DNA of 50,016 nt from a virus. Under the pieces are notes generated by a model that had not been told where the DNA came from, did not search any database, and worked only from the letters and a program-made list of their open reading frames with translations. A program made the translations under genes and the position numbers. Of this stretch, positions 48,886 to 50,016 are shown piece after piece. Where the stretch lies: positions 1 to 50,016 of the IMG/VR virus record IMGVR_UViG_3300044961_000373; one strand, 5' to 3'. Every line of letters starts with the position of its first letter. Position 1 is the first letter of the stretch.

Positions 48886-50016
48886 ATGATAGTTTTTGAG
48901 AAGATTCGTTGGAAAAATTTTCTATCAACCGGAAGAAATTTTTTAGAAATAGATTTGGATACGAAATCATCAACATTGATTTCTGGTGTAAATGGAACAG
49001 GAAAATCGACTCTTTTGGATGCTCTTTCATTTGCATTATTTGGAAGAGCATTTAGGAAAATAAACAAACCACAATTGATTAATTCGATTAATGAAAAGGA
49101 TTGTTTGGTTGAAGTTGAATTTTCTATCGGAAAAACAAAATATATGATTCGTAGAGGTATGAAACCAAACATATTCGAAATTGTTGAAAACGGAAAAGTA
49201 AAAGATAAGGAAGCATTTATAAGAGATCAACAGGAATATCTTGAGAAATTTATATTGAAATTGAATTTCAAATCGTTTTCGCAAGTTGTTGTTTTAGGAT
49301 CAAGTACTTTTATTCCATTTATGCAATTATCTGCTGCTGATAGGAGATTTATTATAGAAGATTTGTTGGATATACAAATATTTTCTGCTATGAACGTTGT
49401 TCTGAAAAATAGAATCGCTGAACATAAAACGCAGTCGGATTCTTTGATCCATAGAAAAGAATTGGTTAAACAGAGAATAAATCTAATAGATTCGCATATA
49501 CAGGATTTAAAAAAGCATACAAAAGAGAGAATAAAACAAATTGAGGAACAGATACGTTTAACGAAAAATGAGATCGAAAAGGAAAACGAATTAATTATTG
49601 AATCTGCGAATATAGTAGCATCCCTGTCCAAAGAACTGGAGGAAAACCAATCTTTTTTTATTCGTTTGGGAAAATATCAGGAACTCCATAGCGATTTATC
49701 AAAAAAGATTAAAAATATTTTAAAAGAAAAGAAATTTTTCCAAGATATGTTATATGATAAAGAAAAATCAAAATGTCCTACTTGTAGCCAAAATGTTAAT
49801 GAAGAGTTTGCTTCCTCTTGTATAGAAAAGAAAAATGAACAAATCGAAGAATTGGAAAAAGCATTGAATGAGATTGATGTTGAGACACAAAAAATGAAGA
49901 TCGAAGAGGAAAGACTTCATTCTATTCGTGATGAAATAGAGAAATATAGACAAAAGATTTTGAAATATAAATCTAATATTGATGGATACAAAAAATATAT
50001 TTCTACTCTGAAAGAT
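48886..50016 (+). CDS. gp46: Recombination nuclease subunit gp46 (Rad50/SbcC type), cut by window edge
   Basis: 377 codons are present and the frame is still open at the last base. Walker A is GVNGTGKST at 34-42. A long coiled coil begins near residue 190, and the zinc-hook motif CPTC lies at 297-300, after which the returning coil starts. T4 gp46 has 560 residues, so roughly two thirds are here. The signature motif and Walker B should lie beyond the window. GAGGAATAAGGG precedes the ATG. It works with gp47. Confidence 0.96.
   Translation, partial: MIVFEKIRWKNFLSTGRNFLEIDLDTKSSTLISGVNGTGKSTLLDALSFALFGRAFRKINKPQLINSINEKDCLVEVEFSIGKTKYMIRRGMKPNIFEIVENGKVKDKEAFIRDQQEYLEKFILKLNFKSFSQVVVLGSSTFIPFMQLSAADRRFIIEDLLDIQIFSAMNVVLKNRIAEHKTQSDSLIHRKELVKQRINLIDSHIQDLKKHTKERIKQIEEQIRLTKNEIEKENELIIESANIVASLSKELEENQSFFIRLGKYQELHSDLSKKIKNILKEKKFFQDMLYDKEKSKCPTCSQNVNEEFASSCIEKKNEQIEELEKALNEIDVETQKMKIEEERLHSIRDEIEKYRQKILKYKSNIDGYKKYISTLKD

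Noticed and set aside
1-50016. tRNA genes, CRISPR arrays, integrase or transposase
   Set aside because: No cloverleaf-like sequence, regularly spaced repeats or recombinase motifs were recognised by eye in either strand; a tRNA and CRISPR scan would be needed to exclude weak cases.

Overview
The window is part of the genome of an AT-rich, tailed, contractile-tail phage of the T4 supergroup. The evidence is a nearly unbroken set of T4-type virion genes in a familiar order: gp5, PAAR tip, gp25, gp6, wedge proteins, gp13, gp14, gp15, fibers, gp16, gp17, gp18, gp19, gp20, small core proteins, gp21, gp22, gp23, a tube-fold protein, uvsY, uvsW, gp55, gp47 and gp46. The gp5 homologue lacks the T4 lysozyme domain, and a DUF4815-type protein of about 2,000 residues is present. 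Both features resemble the marine and cyanophage-like 'far T4' relatives more than enteric T4. No host gene, integrase, tRNA or lysis cassette was recognised, so the host cannot be named; host-like TTGACA/TATAAT promoters fit a bacterium.

Layout. Positions 1-924 hold small accessory genes, ending at a bidirectional terminator (883-913). Positions 897-1639 are a short leftward operon: a three-helix membrane protein, a 24-residue membrane peptide and a frameshifted small gene. Positions 1656-1886 are a compound regulatory region. Positions 1887-16268 encode the baseplate hub and wedges. Positions 16270-20687 hold small virion proteins and a striking 20-residue-repeat protein. Positions 20706-24160 carry neck and tail-completion genes plus a likely internal head protein. 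Positions 24180-30952 are the fiber/adhesin region, including paralogous fiber genes, a tandem pair of lectin-fold-like proteins and a small signal-peptidase-like (S26) protein. Positions 30957-44063 run from terminase through sheath, tube, portal, prohead core, protease and scaffold to major capsid. Positions 44252-45241 hold a tube-fold protein and UvsY. From 45250 to the window end are UvsW, a small protein, the late sigma factor gp55 and the gp47/gp46 recombination nuclease (gp46 is cut by the window edge).

How it works together. Nearly everything to the right of 1,887 is on the plus strand and tightly packed, often with TAATG stop/start overlaps. T4-type late boxes (NATAAATA, with NCTAAATA variants) precede many virion genes. 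At three genes the box-to-ATG distance predicts little or no leader. gp55, which would recognise these boxes, is encoded downstream under a host-type promoter. That promoter shares a 43-bp upstream element with the promoter of the leftward operon 45 kb away.

The most unusual content is: (1) a repeated EDFSLKPK peptide in three adjacent prohead-region genes, two of which begin with T4 internal-protein-like capsid-targeting sequences; (2) the 20-residue solenoid-like repeat protein; (3) a GSGY/APTV module scattered through sheath, neck and baseplate proteins; (4) the S26-like peptidase between fiber genes; (5) the paired compound operators; and (6) two genes interrupted by apparent single-base shifts.
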